DNA from: Planctomycetaceae bacterium
GTDB lineage: Bacteria; Planctomycetota; Phycisphaerae; Phycisphaerales; SM1A02
Direction: 5' to 3'
DNA length: 64,000 nt
Assembly: GCA_947490615.1 (NCBI GenBank)
Contig: CANLHK010000002.1
Span: 305,101 to 369,100 of the forward strand
Numbering within the stretch: the stretch's first letter is position 1; every line of letters starts with the position of its first letter. Shown piece after piece: positions 32,875-42,459 of this stretch. Below the pieces are notes generated by a model. The model saw only the letters and a list, made by a program, of their open reading frames with translations, searched no databases and was not told the origin of the DNA. The translations under genes and the position numbers were made by a program.

Positions 32875-34575
32875 TCAGTCGCGCCGCTCGAACACCAATC
32901 GTGTTCCCGGCGCGACGGCTGATCGCTTGATGACCACGCCATCAGGAAACCGCACCGCCACTTCAAGCAGCGCGCTGGTTTCGAGCGATCCAAGGCCAAA
33001 ATGAGCTTCGGGCGCGTGGTTCGACTCAAACGGCCCTCCGCCCACGATCCACCGCCGTTGCACCGCGGTTCCTTGGGTGTTTGCGCTCGGAGCCGTCGAA
33101 GTGACGGTGATCTCTGCGCCGACGGCATGGCGATTCCCCACGCCCTTTCGTAGGTCGCGCGGAATCACCGTGAGCCAATCGTGCGGACGATCCTCGGTCG
33201 GCGCCGTGCCTGAGATGTGATCGTTGCGAATCACGCGCAGCGGCTCGTTCAGTCCCGCGATCACGAAGTCCACATCGCCATCCTGATCGAAATCCGCGAA
33301 GACCGCGGTGCGGTCCACATGCGGCTCGCACTTCCACGCGCCCGCTTCGCGCACAGCGTGAAAGCGACCGCCGCGGCGCTCCATCAACAACGGACGCTGC
33401 GCGTACTCCGAGTCCATGCTTGTCTTGGTCGCCGAGGGATAGACATGACCGTTCACGACGAGGAGGTCTTCATCGGCGTCGTGATCAAAGTCAAAGAAGC
33501 CTGCACCCCAACCAACGAGAGACCGACTCGGCGCGCCAAGACCAAACTGGTTGGTGCGATCGTCAAAGTTGCGGCCATCAAGATTGAGGTGGAGCGTGTT
33601 GGTGTCGCTCGAGAAGTTCGTGGTCAAGAGATCAGGTCGCGCGTTGCCGTCGAGATCCGCGACCGCGATTCCCATCGTCGCTTGCTCACTGCCTTCGCCG
33701 TTGACAGCGACACCGCTGCGCAGTCCGTCATCGCGGTAGATCCACGCGCTCTCACGCACGAAGAGGTTGTTGGCTTGCGAGTCGTTGCCGACGAAGATGT
33801 CCTGCACGCCATCGCCCGTGAAGTCGAGGATGGCGACATTCAGTCCGTATCGCGCCTTGCTTGGATCCGCCACACCACTGCTGACGCTGCGATCGAGAAA
33901 AGTCCCGTCGCCTCGATTCTCGTAGAGCGAATCCGCTGCGGCGCGATAGCCGCGCGGTCCCGCGAGCACGGCTTCACCCTTGAAACTCGATGGGGGCTGC
34001 GGATGCGCTGGGTCAAACTCGAGGTAGTTGCAGACATAGAGATCGAGGTCACCGTCGCCATCGAGATCCGCGAAGGCTGCACTCGTACCCCACCGAGGAT
34101 CACCGAGTCCAGCACGCGCCGTGATGTCCTCAAACGATCCATCTCCTCGGTTGCGTAGGAGCACATCAGGTCCGAAGCAGGCGATGTAGAGATCGTCCTT
34201 CCCATCGGCGTCGATGTCTCCGACGGCTGCGCCGAAACTCCACCGCGTGTGCGTGATGCCAGTGGCTTTCGTGACATCGGTGAATCGCAGCGCACCGTCG
34301 TTTCGATAGAGACGCGCGCCAGGACCATGTTCGACATCGGCAAGCGTCGCGCCGTTGGGCACAAAGAGATCGAGGTCGCCATCGAGGTCGTAGTCGATGA
34401 CGGCCAAGCCTCCGCCCTTGACCTCCAAGATTTGCGTGCTCGGCATCGCACCGCTGGTGAGCGTGCAGACGAGACCGCTCTCTGAGGTCACATCGGTGAA
34501 GGCCAGCGTGGTGCTCTGTGACTGCGGCGCGGCTTGAGTGAGCAGCGTGGCCAACACGACCGCCGCCACCATCAT
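32875..34575 (-). CDS. secreted FG-GAP/VCBS repeat protein with ASPIC/UnbV domain
   Basis: 566 residues. MVAAVVLATLLTQAAP is a signal peptide. The body holds five or more FG-GAP-type repeats with calcium-binding loops (YDLDGDLDLFVPN, GDIDADGKDDLYIA, ADLDGDGDLDLYVCN, ADFDQDGDVDFVIA), a beta-propeller fold as in integrin alpha subunits. The last ~90 residues match the ASPIC/UnbV domain (GAEITVT, APEAHFGLG, VRFPDGVV). It is probably extracellular and may bind surfaces or polymers. Its ATG overlaps the stop of the upstream TPR gene (ATGA), so the two are coupled, a pairing common in planctomycetes. Confidence 0.88.
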   Translation of the reverse strand: MMVAAVVLATLLTQAAPQSQSTTLAFTDVTSESGLVCTLTSGAMPSTQILEVKGGGLAVIDYDLDGDLDLFVPNGATLADVEHGPGARLYRNDGALRFTDVTKATGITHTRWSFGAAVGDIDADGKDDLYIACFGPDVLLRNRGDGSFEDITARAGLGDPRWGTSAAFADLDGDGDLDLYVCNYLEFDPAHPQPPSSFKGEAVLAGPRGYRAAADSLYENRGDGTFLDRSVSSGVADPSKARYGLNVAILDFTGDGVQDIFVGNDSQANNLFVRESAWIYRDDGLRSGVAVNGEGSEQATMGIAVADLDGNARPDLLTTNFSSDTNTLHLNLDGRNFDDRTNQFGLGAPSRSLVGWGAGFFDFDHDADEDLLVVNGHVYPSATKTSMDSEYAQRPLLMERRGGRFHAVREAGAWKCEPHVDRTAVFADFDQDGDVDFVIAGLNEPLRVIRNDHISGTAPTEDRPHDWLTVIPRDLRKGVGNRHAVGAEITVTSTAPSANTQGTAVQRRWIVGGGPFESNHAPEAHFGLGSLETSALLEVAVRFPDGVVIKRSAVAPGTRLVFERRD

Positions 34576-35435
34576 GGTGTGCCCTTCTTTGGCGCTTGCG
34601 CGTCTTGCTGCGTCGATGGAACCAGCGCGGGTGCTGCCGTTGGCGCCGTGACAGCCGTGCGTCCGAGCGCTTCGAGGATTCGCCGCTCATTGGCGCGCGC
34701 TGCGTCAGCCTCGGCAGTCTTTCCAAGACGATCCTTCACGCGCGCCACCTTCGCCCAAGTCTCGTGCTGCAGCGCACTGGCTTGGATGGCTTGTTGCAAC
34801 AACGACTCCGCACGCACCACATCGTCGCGGCGCAACGCGAGGTCGGCCATGCGCGTCCAAACTCGCGCTTGATCGACGGGCTTCGGTGTGGGCTTGCTGA
34901 ATCCTTCGAGCGCCTTCTCGAAGAGCGCCTGGGCCTCGTCGAGTTGATCCTCGCTCAGGGCCACGAGTGCGAGCCCAAAGGTCGAATCTGGTTCGTCAGG
35001 CACGCGCTTCAAGTGCTCCGTGAAGGCAGCGCGCGCTGCGTCCATGTCGCCAAGATGAAAGCAGCACCAGCCCAAGAAGTGTGGGACATGCCGGCGCTCA
35101 GGAAACTCCTGCTTCGAGGCGTTGGCCTTCTCGAGCGCTGCGCGGGCCGCTTCGTATTGCTTGAGCTTGTTGCGCGCAATCCCCAGCACCGCATACGCCC
35201 GCTCGACCTCGGCGCGACTCTTGAGCACGGTCTGCGCGGTCAGCGCCGCGACTTCAAACGAACCCTTGCGCATCATCCCGAGTGCCATGTCGAGTCTCGG
35301 ATCGTCGGGGTACGCGATGGAGATCGGCGGCGCGGAAGGAAGCGCGGGCGCGGCCGGCGTGGGAGGGACGACTTGCGGATCGAGTGAAAGCCCCACGACG
35401 AGCGAGAGAAGGAGATGCATCGAAGCCAACGGCAT
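34572..35435 (-). CDS. exported TPR-repeat protein
   Basis: 287 residues. The N-terminus (MPLASMHLLLSLVVGLSLDP) is a probable signal peptide, followed by a Pro/Ala spacer and about five TPR-like helical pairs (ALGMMRKGSFEVAALTAQTVL, AYAVLGIARNKLKQYEAARAALEKA, FLGWCCFHLGDMDAARAAF, FGLALVALSEDQLDEAQALFEKAL, MADLALRRDDVVRAESLLQQAI). TPRs mediate protein-protein contact. The overlap with the following FG-GAP protein suggests that the two work together outside the cell. TATAGT lies 23 bases before the ATG. Confidence 0.85.
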   Translation of the reverse strand: MPLASMHLLLSLVVGLSLDPQVVPPTPAAPALPSAPPISIAYPDDPRLDMALGMMRKGSFEVAALTAQTVLKSRAEVERAYAVLGIARNKLKQYEAARAALEKANASKQEFPERRHVPHFLGWCCFHLGDMDAARAAFTEHLKRVPDEPDSTFGLALVALSEDQLDEAQALFEKALEGFSKPTPKPVDQARVWTRMADLALRRDDVVRAESLLQQAIQASALQHETWAKVARVKDRLGKTAEADAARANERRILEALGRTAVTAPTAAPALVPSTQQDAQAPKKGTP

Positions 35436-35458
35436 GGGTCCAAGGACGATCGACCCGC

Positions 35459-35464
35459 ACTATA
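35459..35464 (-). promoter_or_regulatory. -10 box TATAGT for the TPR / FG-GAP pair
   Basis: TATAGT on the minus strand, one mismatch from the consensus TATAAT, ends 23 bases before the ATG at 35435. No matching -35 box. The rest of the 551-base gap up to 35986 shows no gene, repeat or RNA that I can support. Confidence 0.4.
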
Positions 35465-35986
35465 CGAGTCAATGAAATTGCCTCTCAGAACGCGGTGATC
35501 GTGATCGGGTGCGAGAACCCGTCGAGACGAAACTTCGGACCTGACCCCACGAGTCGATTGTCGGTTTTTCCACCTGTTCCGTCTGTACCGACTTCCCTCT
35601 GCCCATTCGACGGATAACTTGGATTGACTCGCCCTCGGGCCGGATGGCGTTTGTGTTGGGTGCTCCCTTTGTCGGGTGCATCGAAGTTTCGTATCCCACT
35701 GCATCGATTCGAGCCTCGTCTCGTATCGACGCGCCACTCAACTCCGCCGAACCTCGTTCATCGCCCGAACCGCGCCTCACATTCCCTCGAACGACGCCGC
35801 CCCAAGCGCGCCTGGCAACACCCGACCTCGCGCAGCCTTGTCCTCGGTGCTGACTGGCCCACCTTTCCCGACCCGATTCCCCTCTTCCAATGTCTGGGCT
35901 CAATGAACGCCCCGCAGTAAATCCTTTGATGGCACTTTCAGTCGCCCGCGACCCCACGCGTGAGCGGCACGAGTTGGACGAACACT

Positions 35987-37660
35987 ATGGCCTGCGAATC
36001 CCTCACCACATCGCTCACCGCACTGACCGTTTGCCTGACCACGACCGCCTTCGCGGGTGGAGGGGCCCCGCTCCTGCAGCCGAAGGCTGGCGATCCACTG
36101 ACAGGGATCTCAAAGGTTCAGCTTGCGCACTTCATCGCGGGTCGTGTTGCCTACTCGACGCCATTTGGGCCTGAGACTGGCCTTGGCCCAGCGATGAACA
36201 AGTCCAACTGCCAGAGTTGCCACTCGAATCCTGTTGGCGGCTGGGGTCCGATCGCGGTGACGCGGTTCGGCATCGACAACAAGGGCGAGTTTTCCCCGCT
36301 CGAAGAACTCGGCGGATCACTCCTTCAGGCGCTGGCCATCAGCGACAGCTGCCGCGAGGTCATCCCGCCTGAAGCCACGGTCACCGCGACGCGCATGACG
36401 AACTCCTCGATGGCGTTCGGCCTCGTCGAGGCGATCCCTGATGCTGCGATTGCGTCTCACGAAGATCCTTCTGACAGCAACGCCGACGGCATTTCTGGGC
36501 GTGTGCACTGGGTGCTTCCGCTTGAATCAAGCCCGACGAGTCCGCTGCGCGCGGGGCGATTTGGTTGGAAGGCGCAAGTGGCCACCGTGCTGACCTTCTC
36601 CGCTGACGCAACCCGAAACGAAATGGGAATCACCAACGCGCTGGTGAGCACTGAAACTGCTCCCAATGGTGACATGGCACTCCTGGCCGCGTGCGATCTC
36701 GTCGCTGATCCTGAGGACTTCGCCGATGCGGAAGGCTTCACCTTCGTTGAGCGCGTGACGGAGTTCCAGCGTCTTCTCGCGCAACCGCCGCAGACTCCGC
36801 GTGCAGGCATGACTGGCGAAGTGGTCTTCCACTCCATCGGCTGCGCCAACTGCCACATCGCACAGTGGACCACGGGCAACACCCCAGGTCTTGAGTCGGT
36901 CATCGCCAACAAGACCGTGCGTATCTACTCCGACTTCCTCTTGCACGACATGGGGCTTCTCGCCGACGGTGTGCAAGACGGCGACGCCAACGAGCAAGAG
37001 CTCCGCACGCCAACGCTGTGGAACCTCCGCACGCGCGACCCCATGCTGCACAACGGACTTGCATCGGGTGGATTGTTCGCAGATCGAGTGAGCCTCGCCA
37101 TCAACGCGCACGGTCCCTTTGGTGAAGGCGCAGGCGCGGCTGCTGCATTCGCGGCGCTGTCGGAAACCGAGCGCGGGCAACTCATCGCGTTCCTTGATTC
37201 GCTTGGACGCAACGAGTTCGACTTTGACGGCAACGGAATCGTCGATGCGGTCGATCTCTCGACGCTCACTGCGTGCATCGGGTCATCGACTCCCGACAAC
37301 CCTTGCGCCATCGGCGACCTCGACCAAAGCGGCCTGATCAACGACGGCGATTTCCTTGGGTTCCTCGCTGCCGCAGCCCGCGACGGCGTCGACCCCACGG
37401 CCGACTGTGATGGCGACGGAACCGTCGACTTCGCGGAAATCTTCGCTGGAGCGCCCGATGTCGACCTCAATGGCATCCCCGACACCTGCCCAGGCCCCTG
37501 TCCTGCGGACCTGACTGGTGACGGACAGGTCAACGCCAAGGACCTCGCCATCATGCTGAACACTTGGGGCACTCCCGCCTCGGACCTTGACGGCGACGGA
37601 ACCACCGCAGGTGCGGATCTTTCGTTGCTCCTAGGTACTTGGGGACCTTGTGGCGGCTGA
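35987..37660 (+). CDS. secreted di-heme thiol oxidoreductase-like cytochrome with EF-hand tail
   Basis: 557 residues with a signal peptide (SLTTSLTALTVCLTTTAFA). Two c-type heme sites are visible: CQSCHSNP near residue 75 and CANCHIAQW near residue 290. Between and after them, GRFGWKAQVATVL, ELRTPTLWNLRTRDPMLHNG and LIAFLDSLGR resemble the di-heme oxidoreductase (DUF1111) family. Residues ~405-557 are a string of EF-hand calcium loops (DFDGNGIVDAVDL, DLDQSGLINDGDF) closing with a dockerin-like pair (LTGDGQVNAKDLAIMLNTWG and LDGDGTTAGADLSLLLGTWG). The exported protein probably transfers electrons at the cell surface. A GTG nine codons upstream is an alternative start. Confidence 0.87.
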   Translation: MACESLTTSLTALTVCLTTTAFAGGGAPLLQPKAGDPLTGISKVQLAHFIAGRVAYSTPFGPETGLGPAMNKSNCQSCHSNPVGGWGPIAVTRFGIDNKGEFSPLEELGGSLLQALAISDSCREVIPPEATVTATRMTNSSMAFGLVEAIPDAAIASHEDPSDSNADGISGRVHWVLPLESSPTSPLRAGRFGWKAQVATVLTFSADATRNEMGITNALVSTETAPNGDMALLAACDLVADPEDFADAEGFTFVERVTEFQRLLAQPPQTPRAGMTGEVVFHSIGCANCHIAQWTTGNTPGLESVIANKTVRIYSDFLLHDMGLLADGVQDGDANEQELRTPTLWNLRTRDPMLHNGLASGGLFADRVSLAINAHGPFGEGAGAAAAFAALSETERGQLIAFLDSLGRNEFDFDGNGIVDAVDLSTLTACIGSSTPDNPCAIGDLDQSGLINDGDFLGFLAAAARDGVDPTADCDGDGTVDFAEIFAGAPDVDLNGIPDTCPGPCPADLTGDGQVNAKDLAIMLNTWGTPASDLDGDGTTAGADLSLLLGTWGPCGG

Positions 37661-37797
37661 ATGAGACCGTCCAGCCAGTAGACTGACGAAGCACTTGACC
37701 TCTGCGGAAGGCCCGAAGCCCGCGCGGAGCACAACCTGAACGATGGCAGACCCTGCATGCAGCACCCGACTGCGCGCAGCACCCGATTGAGGAACCC

Positions 37798-40317
37798 ATG
37801 CGTCGAAGCACACTTCTGACCTCCGCCACGACCCTCGCACTCTCTGCGTCGCTTGCCCAAGCACAGTGGGTGAACTATGTGAACGAGACCAGCACCCGCG
37901 TGGTGGCTGCGTCGAGTTTGCTGGTCTCGGACAATCTCGAGAAGGATTTCGCGTGGGGCGACTTCGATCAGGATGGCGACACGGACATCGTCTGTGTCCG
38001 CAAGTTCCCTGGCTCGATCCAAGGCGGCTTCCGCGACATCCTCTTCATGAATGAAGGCGGCGTGCTGGTCGATCGCACTGTTGAGTACGGCAGTTCGGCG
38101 GACGCTGCTGGTTCATCGGGCATGCTCGATGCTGCCAACGACCGTGATGTGAAGGCCATCGATGTGAACAACGATGGCTGGCTCGATCTCGTGACTGCCA
38201 CGACGATGTCTGACCAAGTCTCGACGATGCTCGGTCAACCGCGCGTCTACCGAAACCTCGGTGACGATGCAGGCGGCGCATGGCTCGGCTTCCGCTTTGA
38301 AGATGGCCGCATTCCTCAGCTCTTTGCCGCGAACGGTTCGACCGCCAATCCGCGCTTCTGCGACGCCGCGATCGGCGACTTCACGGGTGATGGCTTCGTC
38401 GACATCTACTACACCGACTACGACACGCCCGAGACCAGCGGCACGATCTGCATCGACCTCAACGCCGACGGCGACACCGCTGACGCGGGTGAGTGTCAGC
38501 AAAGCCCTGGCGAAACCGCCTCGCTCGACTTCAACAACAAGTTCCTCATCAACCAGGGTGCGGCCAATCCTGGCTTCTTCACCGATACCACCACGACCCG
38601 CATGACCACCGCGCAGTTGGCCAGCGCGTTTGGAAACTCCGCGCTCGCGGCTGACCTCAACGGCGACGGCAAGACCGACATCGTTCGCGTGAACACGCTG
38701 ACGACTGGCCAGGATGTCGCGACGATCTACTCGCGACCCGATGGACTCGGCACCGCCTTCAACGGACCGATTCAGAATGTCGCGGGCGCGCCCTACTTCA
38801 TCGATCACGCCGACCTGAACAGCGACGGCAAGCTCGACCTCGTTGTGGTGGACGATGGGCAAGACAAGGTGCTCATCAACACGGGCAACAACGCCAGCGG
38901 CTACGCGAACTTCACCTCGTACACCATCGCCGACAGTCTCGCGGAGTTCGGCAACACCACCCGCGTGGCAGACCTCGACAACGACGGACGCAAGGATGTC
39001 ATCATCTGTGATGTCGATGCCGACCTCGGGCCATTCTGCCCCACGACTGGTCGCCGCACCCACATCTATCACAACACTGGTGTCGTCGGCACGCTGCTGC
39101 TTGACGAGCAAGGGCTCATCCTTCCGACCGCGAGCCAGACCGCGCTCTTCGATGTCGCGACGGTCGATGTGAATGGCGATGGCTGGCTTGATCTGCTGGT
39201 TGGTCGCTGCGGTGGTATCGAGCTCTTCATCAACCACCCGCCGATCTTCATCACCTTCTCCTATCCAAGCGGTCGGCCTTCCACGCTGAATCCGACGACG
39301 GCGAACTCCTTCACCGTGAACGCGGCCGTCACCGGCGGCGGCTCCATCGTGAAGGGTTCGGCAGCGCTCTATGTCTCGACGAATGCGGGCGTGTCGTACA
39401 CCTCCTATCCGCTGGCGCCGATCTCCGCGACGAGTTTCACCGCGACCTTCCCGCCGCTGAGTTGCACCGATCAGGTGCGCTACTACGTTGGAGCATCACT
39501 CAGTAACGGCGGACTCAATGTTGATCCGAGCACGGCACCTGGCCTCGCGTATAGCGCGTCGGTCCAAACAAGCACCACCCTCATCGTGGCCGAAAGCTTC
39601 GAGGCAGGCGTTGGTGCATGGACAGTGACCAACGATGCAGCACTGACCGCTGGCGGCTTTGAACTCGGCGTACCAATCGGAACGCTCTCAGGTACGCAAG
39701 CCTCCTCGCCCGCCACCGACGCCACCGCTGGCGCAGGAAACAAGTGCTGGACGACTGGCCTCGGAGCCGCTGGTGGAGCCGCCGCCACGCAAGACATCGA
39801 TGGCGGAACCTCCACGCTGACCTCACCTGAGTTTGACTTGTCTGGCGCTTCGGGCGCGACCGTGAATGTCTCGCTGTGGTACTTCTGCAGCGACATCGTG
39901 ACCAACACCACCGCAGAGATTGACTCGCTGCGCGTAGAGGCCTCGAGCGGCGGTGGCGTGTTCACGCTCGTCGAAGACATCCGCGTCAACCTCAACACCG
40001 CGTGGGTGCCGCGCACCTATCAACTCGAGAACTACATCGCGATGAGCTCCACAGTGCGCGTGCGCTTTGTGACGGGTGATCGCCCTGAGAACTCGACCAC
40101 GGAAGCAGCAATCGACGAGTTCCAACTCATCGCCAACCATTGCGAGACTGCTGCGCCCTGCCCAGCGGACTTTGACGGAGATGGCTCGGTTGGTGGCGCC
40201 GATCTCGCGGGCATCCTCAATGGTTGGGGCACGCCGACGCACGACATCGATGGCGACGGACTCACAGGCGGCAGCGATCTCGCAGCGTTGCTCAACGCCT
40301 GGGGCGCCTGTCCCTGA
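37798..40317 (+). CDS. secreted FG-GAP/VCBS repeat protein with EF-hand tail
   Basis: 839 residues with a signal peptide (TLLTSATTLALSASLAQA, cut before Q-W). Residues ~50-480 hold FG-GAP/VCBS repeats with Ca-binding loops (GDFDQDGDTDIVCV, IDVNNDGWLDLVTA, DLNGDGKTDIVRV, DLNSDGKLDLVVV, VDVNGDGWLDLLVG). Then come an Ig-like part and, from ~590, a jelly-roll-like region. The C-terminus is a dockerin-like EF-hand pair (FDGDGSVGGADLAGILNGWG; IDGDGLTGGSDLAALLNAWG) ending ACP. It is extracellular; adhesion or polymer binding is likely but unproven. GAGGA lies just before the ATG. Same strand as the cytochrome gene, 137 bases apart. Confidence 0.87.
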   Translation: MRRSTLLTSATTLALSASLAQAQWVNYVNETSTRVVAASSLLVSDNLEKDFAWGDFDQDGDTDIVCVRKFPGSIQGGFRDILFMNEGGVLVDRTVEYGSSADAAGSSGMLDAANDRDVKAIDVNNDGWLDLVTATTMSDQVSTMLGQPRVYRNLGDDAGGAWLGFRFEDGRIPQLFAANGSTANPRFCDAAIGDFTGDGFVDIYYTDYDTPETSGTICIDLNADGDTADAGECQQSPGETASLDFNNKFLINQGAANPGFFTDTTTTRMTTAQLASAFGNSALAADLNGDGKTDIVRVNTLTTGQDVATIYSRPDGLGTAFNGPIQNVAGAPYFIDHADLNSDGKLDLVVVDDGQDKVLINTGNNASGYANFTSYTIADSLAEFGNTTRVADLDNDGRKDVIICDVDADLGPFCPTTGRRTHIYHNTGVVGTLLLDEQGLILPTASQTALFDVATVDVNGDGWLDLLVGRCGGIELFINHPPIFITFSYPSGRPSTLNPTTANSFTVNAAVTGGGSIVKGSAALYVSTNAGVSYTSYPLAPISATSFTATFPPLSCTDQVRYYVGASLSNGGLNVDPSTAPGLAYSASVQTSTTLIVAESFEAGVGAWTVTNDAALTAGGFELGVPIGTLSGTQASSPATDATAGAGNKCWTTGLGAAGGAAATQDIDGGTSTLTSPEFDLSGASGATVNVSLWYFCSDIVTNTTAEIDSLRVEASSGGGVFTLVEDIRVNLNTAWVPRTYQLENYIAMSSTVRVRFVTGDRPENSTTEAAIDEFQLIANHCETAAPCPADFDGDGSVGGADLAGILNGWGTPTHDIDGDGLTGGSDLAALLNAWGACP

Positions 40318-40378
40318 GTTGAGCTGATGACCGAATCGACGGATTGACGGCGCTCTGCGCGCTTGGTCGTGCTCAAGC

Positions 40379-40384
40379 TACGAT
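40379..40384 (+). promoter_or_regulatory. -10 box TACGAT, 8 bases before pyrD
   Basis: TACGAT ends 8 bases before the ATG at 40393, without Shine-Dalgarno; it supports this start over an earlier in-frame start at 40363. Confidence 0.5.
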
Positions 40385-40392
40385 CCGCGCCA

Positions 40393-41322
40393 ATGTCGTC
40401 AGGCCCGTTGTCGATCCATCTTGCTGGAGTCCCGCTCACGAACCCCATCGTGCTCGCAGCGGGAACCTGCGGGTATGTCGACGAGATCGCCGACGCACTT
40501 CCGCTCTCCCGCATCGGCGCGGTGACCTCCAAATCGATCACGCTCGAACCACGCGAGGGCAACGCGCCGTGGCGCATCGTCGACAGCCCGCAAGGGATGC
40601 TCAACGCGATCGGCCTGGCTAATGTTGGCCTGAACGAGTTCATGCAGAAGCGACTCCCCGCAGCGCGCGCATTGCCCTGCTCGTTCTTCGGCTCGGTCGC
40701 GGGACACAGCGTCGAGGAGTACCTCACCGTCGCCGAGCGCTTTGATGCTGCACCTGAGATCGCGATCGTCGAGCTCAATGTCTCCTGCCCGAACACTTCG
40801 GATGGGCTGCAGTTTGGCGAGCATCCTGACGCGCTGCGAACCTTGCTCCGCGCCGTCAAGCAGGTCGTCAAGAGCAAACCACTTTCGGTGAAGCTCTCGC
40901 CCAATGTCGGCGACATCGTGGCGATGGCGCGCGCGGCCGTTGATGGTGGCGCGCAGGCACTCGTTGTCTCGAACACCTTCAGCGCCATGGCGATTGATGT
41001 GGAGAGCCGTGCGTTTCGACTCTCGCGTGGACGAGGCGGACTCTCGGGTCCTGGCATTCATCCGATCGTGGTGCGCATGGTCCACGATGTTTACCTCGGC
41101 GTCGCGCGCGAGGCGGGAGTGCCGATCATCGGACTCGGAGGCGTCTGCAACTGGCGCGACGCTGCGGAGTTCATCCTCGCTGGCGCGAGCGCCGTCGGCA
41201 TGGGCACGGCACTCTTCATCGATCCACGCGCTCCGCTGCGCGTGGTCGATGGGCTCGATGCGTGGGTGCGACGACAAGGTTGCCACTCGATTGCGGAACT
41301 CGTTGGCCGAGCAGGAAGCTGA
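40393..41322 (+). CDS. pyrD: dihydroorotate dehydrogenase (class 1, NAD-type catalytic subunit)
   Basis: Oxidises dihydroorotate to orotate with FMN. 309 residues: PIVLAAGTCGYVDE, GAVTSKSITLEPREGN, GMLNAIGLANVGLNEF, the catalytic Cys segment LNVSCPNTSDGLQFG, PLSVKLSPNVGD, SRGRGGLSGPGIHPI and IIGLGGVCNWRDAAEFILAGA. Cys rather than Ser as the base, and the SGPGIHPI motif, mark class 1B, which normally needs a PyrK partner; none is adjacent. The zincin gene starts 7 bases after its stop. Confidence 0.94.
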   Translation: MSSGPLSIHLAGVPLTNPIVLAAGTCGYVDEIADALPLSRIGAVTSKSITLEPREGNAPWRIVDSPQGMLNAIGLANVGLNEFMQKRLPAARALPCSFFGSVAGHSVEEYLTVAERFDAAPEIAIVELNVSCPNTSDGLQFGEHPDALRTLLRAVKQVVKSKPLSVKLSPNVGDIVAMARAAVDGGAQALVVSNTFSAMAIDVESRAFRLSRGRGGLSGPGIHPIVVRMVHDVYLGVAREAGVPIIGLGGVCNWRDAAEFILAGASAVGMGTALFIDPRAPLRVVDGLDAWVRRQGCHSIAELVGRAGS

Positions 41323-41329
41323 GCCAACC

Positions 41330-41746
41330 ATGCGATCCGCAGAGCGACGCCGCTTCGACGAACTCTTTGAAGAAGTCCTCGCCGCGCTGCCCGATGGAAT
41401 CCACAAGTTGATCGAGGAATGTCCCATCGTGCTTGAGGATCGCCCGAGCCGTGCGCTCTTGGCCGAACTTGGCATTGATGACGAAGCCGAACTGCTCTGC
41501 GGCTTACACACAGGAATCGCGCTCACCGATCGAAGCGTCGAGCACCCCGACGCCTCGGATGTCGTGCAAGTCTTTCGCGAGGGTGTGATCGACATGGCAG
41601 GCGGCTGGATCGAGGATCGCGATGAAGAAGGCCCGTTCGGCGGTGTTGATCGCATCCGTCAGGAGATCCGCATCACGATTCTGCATGAACTCGGCCACCA
41701 CTACGGACTCGGCGAAGACGACCTCGAGCGACTCGGATACGCCTAA
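41330..41746 (+). CDS. zincin-like metallopeptidase (Zincin_1 family)
   Basis: 138 residues. ITILHELGHHYGLGEDDLERLGY at the C-terminus holds the HExxH zinc motif (HELGHH) with a downstream acidic residue, the mark of the short predicted metallopeptidase family of bacteria. FDELFEEVLAALPDGI and a central VQVFREGVIDMAG are also typical. The substrate is unknown; the protein has no signal peptide and should be cytoplasmic. It lies 7 bases after pyrD and is probably co-transcribed. Confidence 0.88.
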   Translation: MRSAERRRFDELFEEVLAALPDGIHKLIEECPIVLEDRPSRALLAELGIDDEAELLCGLHTGIALTDRSVEHPDASDVVQVFREGVIDMAGGWIEDRDEEGPFGGVDRIRQEIRITILHELGHHYGLGEDDLERLGYA

Positions 41747-41766
41747 ACCACTCGAAGCGAATCGCC

Positions 41767-41772
41767 TACGAT
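41767..41772 (+). promoter_or_regulatory. -10 box TACGAT upstream of the TPR-YggX gene
   Basis: TACGAT ends 23 bases before the ATG, leaving a short leader with the Shine-Dalgarno CGGAG. It shows the same -10 sequence in a leadered arrangement. Confidence 0.35.
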
Positions 41773-41795
41773 GGCCCCCCCACTTCGGAGCCACC

Positions 41796-42431
41796 ATGAA
41801 CGCAGATCGCATCGCACAGTTTGAGAAGATGGCCGCGGCCGACGCCACCAATGAGATGGCGCACTTCAGCCTCGGCAACGCCTATTTGCAGACAGGTCGC
41901 TTTGCAGAGAGCGCGCAGAGCTTCGAGCGCTGCCTCGCGATCAACGCCGAGATGAGTAAGGCCTACCAACTCTGTGGCGAAGCGATGATCAAAGCGGGTT
42001 GGGAAGACAAGGCGGTCGTGACGCTCGAGAAGGGGCACGCCGTCGCGCTTGCCAAAGGCGACCGCATGCCGATGCAGGCCATTGCAGCTCTTCTCCAATC
42101 GATTGGACGCACCGCGCCACTCGTCGCTGAGGAACTCGAAACCGCTGAGCGACTGCGCGAATCAGGCACCTTTGTCTGCAGGCGCACAGGACGACCAGGA
42201 ACCAAGATGACTGCGCCGCCAATGCGTGGCGCGCAAGGTGAGTGGATCGCGCAACACATCTCCCAAGAGACTTGGCGTCAGTGGATCGGTCAGGGAACGA
42301 AGGTCATCAACGAACTCCGCCTCGACTTCACCCGCGACCGCGACCAAGAGCTCTACGACCAGCACATGCGCGAGTACCTCGGCATCGACGAAGAAGCGAT
42401 GAAGGAGATCGCTGGCGCTGGGAAGGCGTGA
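41796..42431 (+). CDS. TPR domain fused to an Fe(2+)-trafficking (YggX-like) domain
   Basis: 211 residues. The N-terminal ~110 form TPR-type helices (MAHFSLGNAYLQTGRFAESAQSFERCLAINAE). From about residue 125 the sequence matches YggX: FVCRRTGRPGTKM with the conserved Cys, then GEWIAQHISQETWRQWIGQGTKVINELRL and DQELYDQHMREYLGI. YggX proteins protect Fe-S clusters from oxidative damage and handle labile iron. The fusion implies docking to a partner protein. CGGAG lies 5 bases before the ATG. It converges on the MoxR operon with 28 bases between. Confidence 0.88.
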   Translation: MNADRIAQFEKMAAADATNEMAHFSLGNAYLQTGRFAESAQSFERCLAINAEMSKAYQLCGEAMIKAGWEDKAVVTLEKGHAVALAKGDRMPMQAIAALLQSIGRTAPLVAEELETAERLRESGTFVCRRTGRPGTKMTAPPMRGAQGEWIAQHISQETWRQWIGQGTKVINELRLDFTRDRDQELYDQHMREYLGIDEEAMKEIAGAGKA

Positions 42432-42459
42432 GCGCGCTGAGTCTGCCCACCACTCCCCC

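Noticed and set aside
35436..35986. Several short open frames in the 551-base gap
   Set aside because: None has a ribosome-binding site, -10 box at the right distance, or protein-like composition; they overlap one another in several frames.
37661..37797. TAGACT near 37679 as a promoter for the FG-GAP gene
   Set aside because: It lies more than 110 bases before the start codon, with no -35 box and no supporting leader features, so I did not call it.
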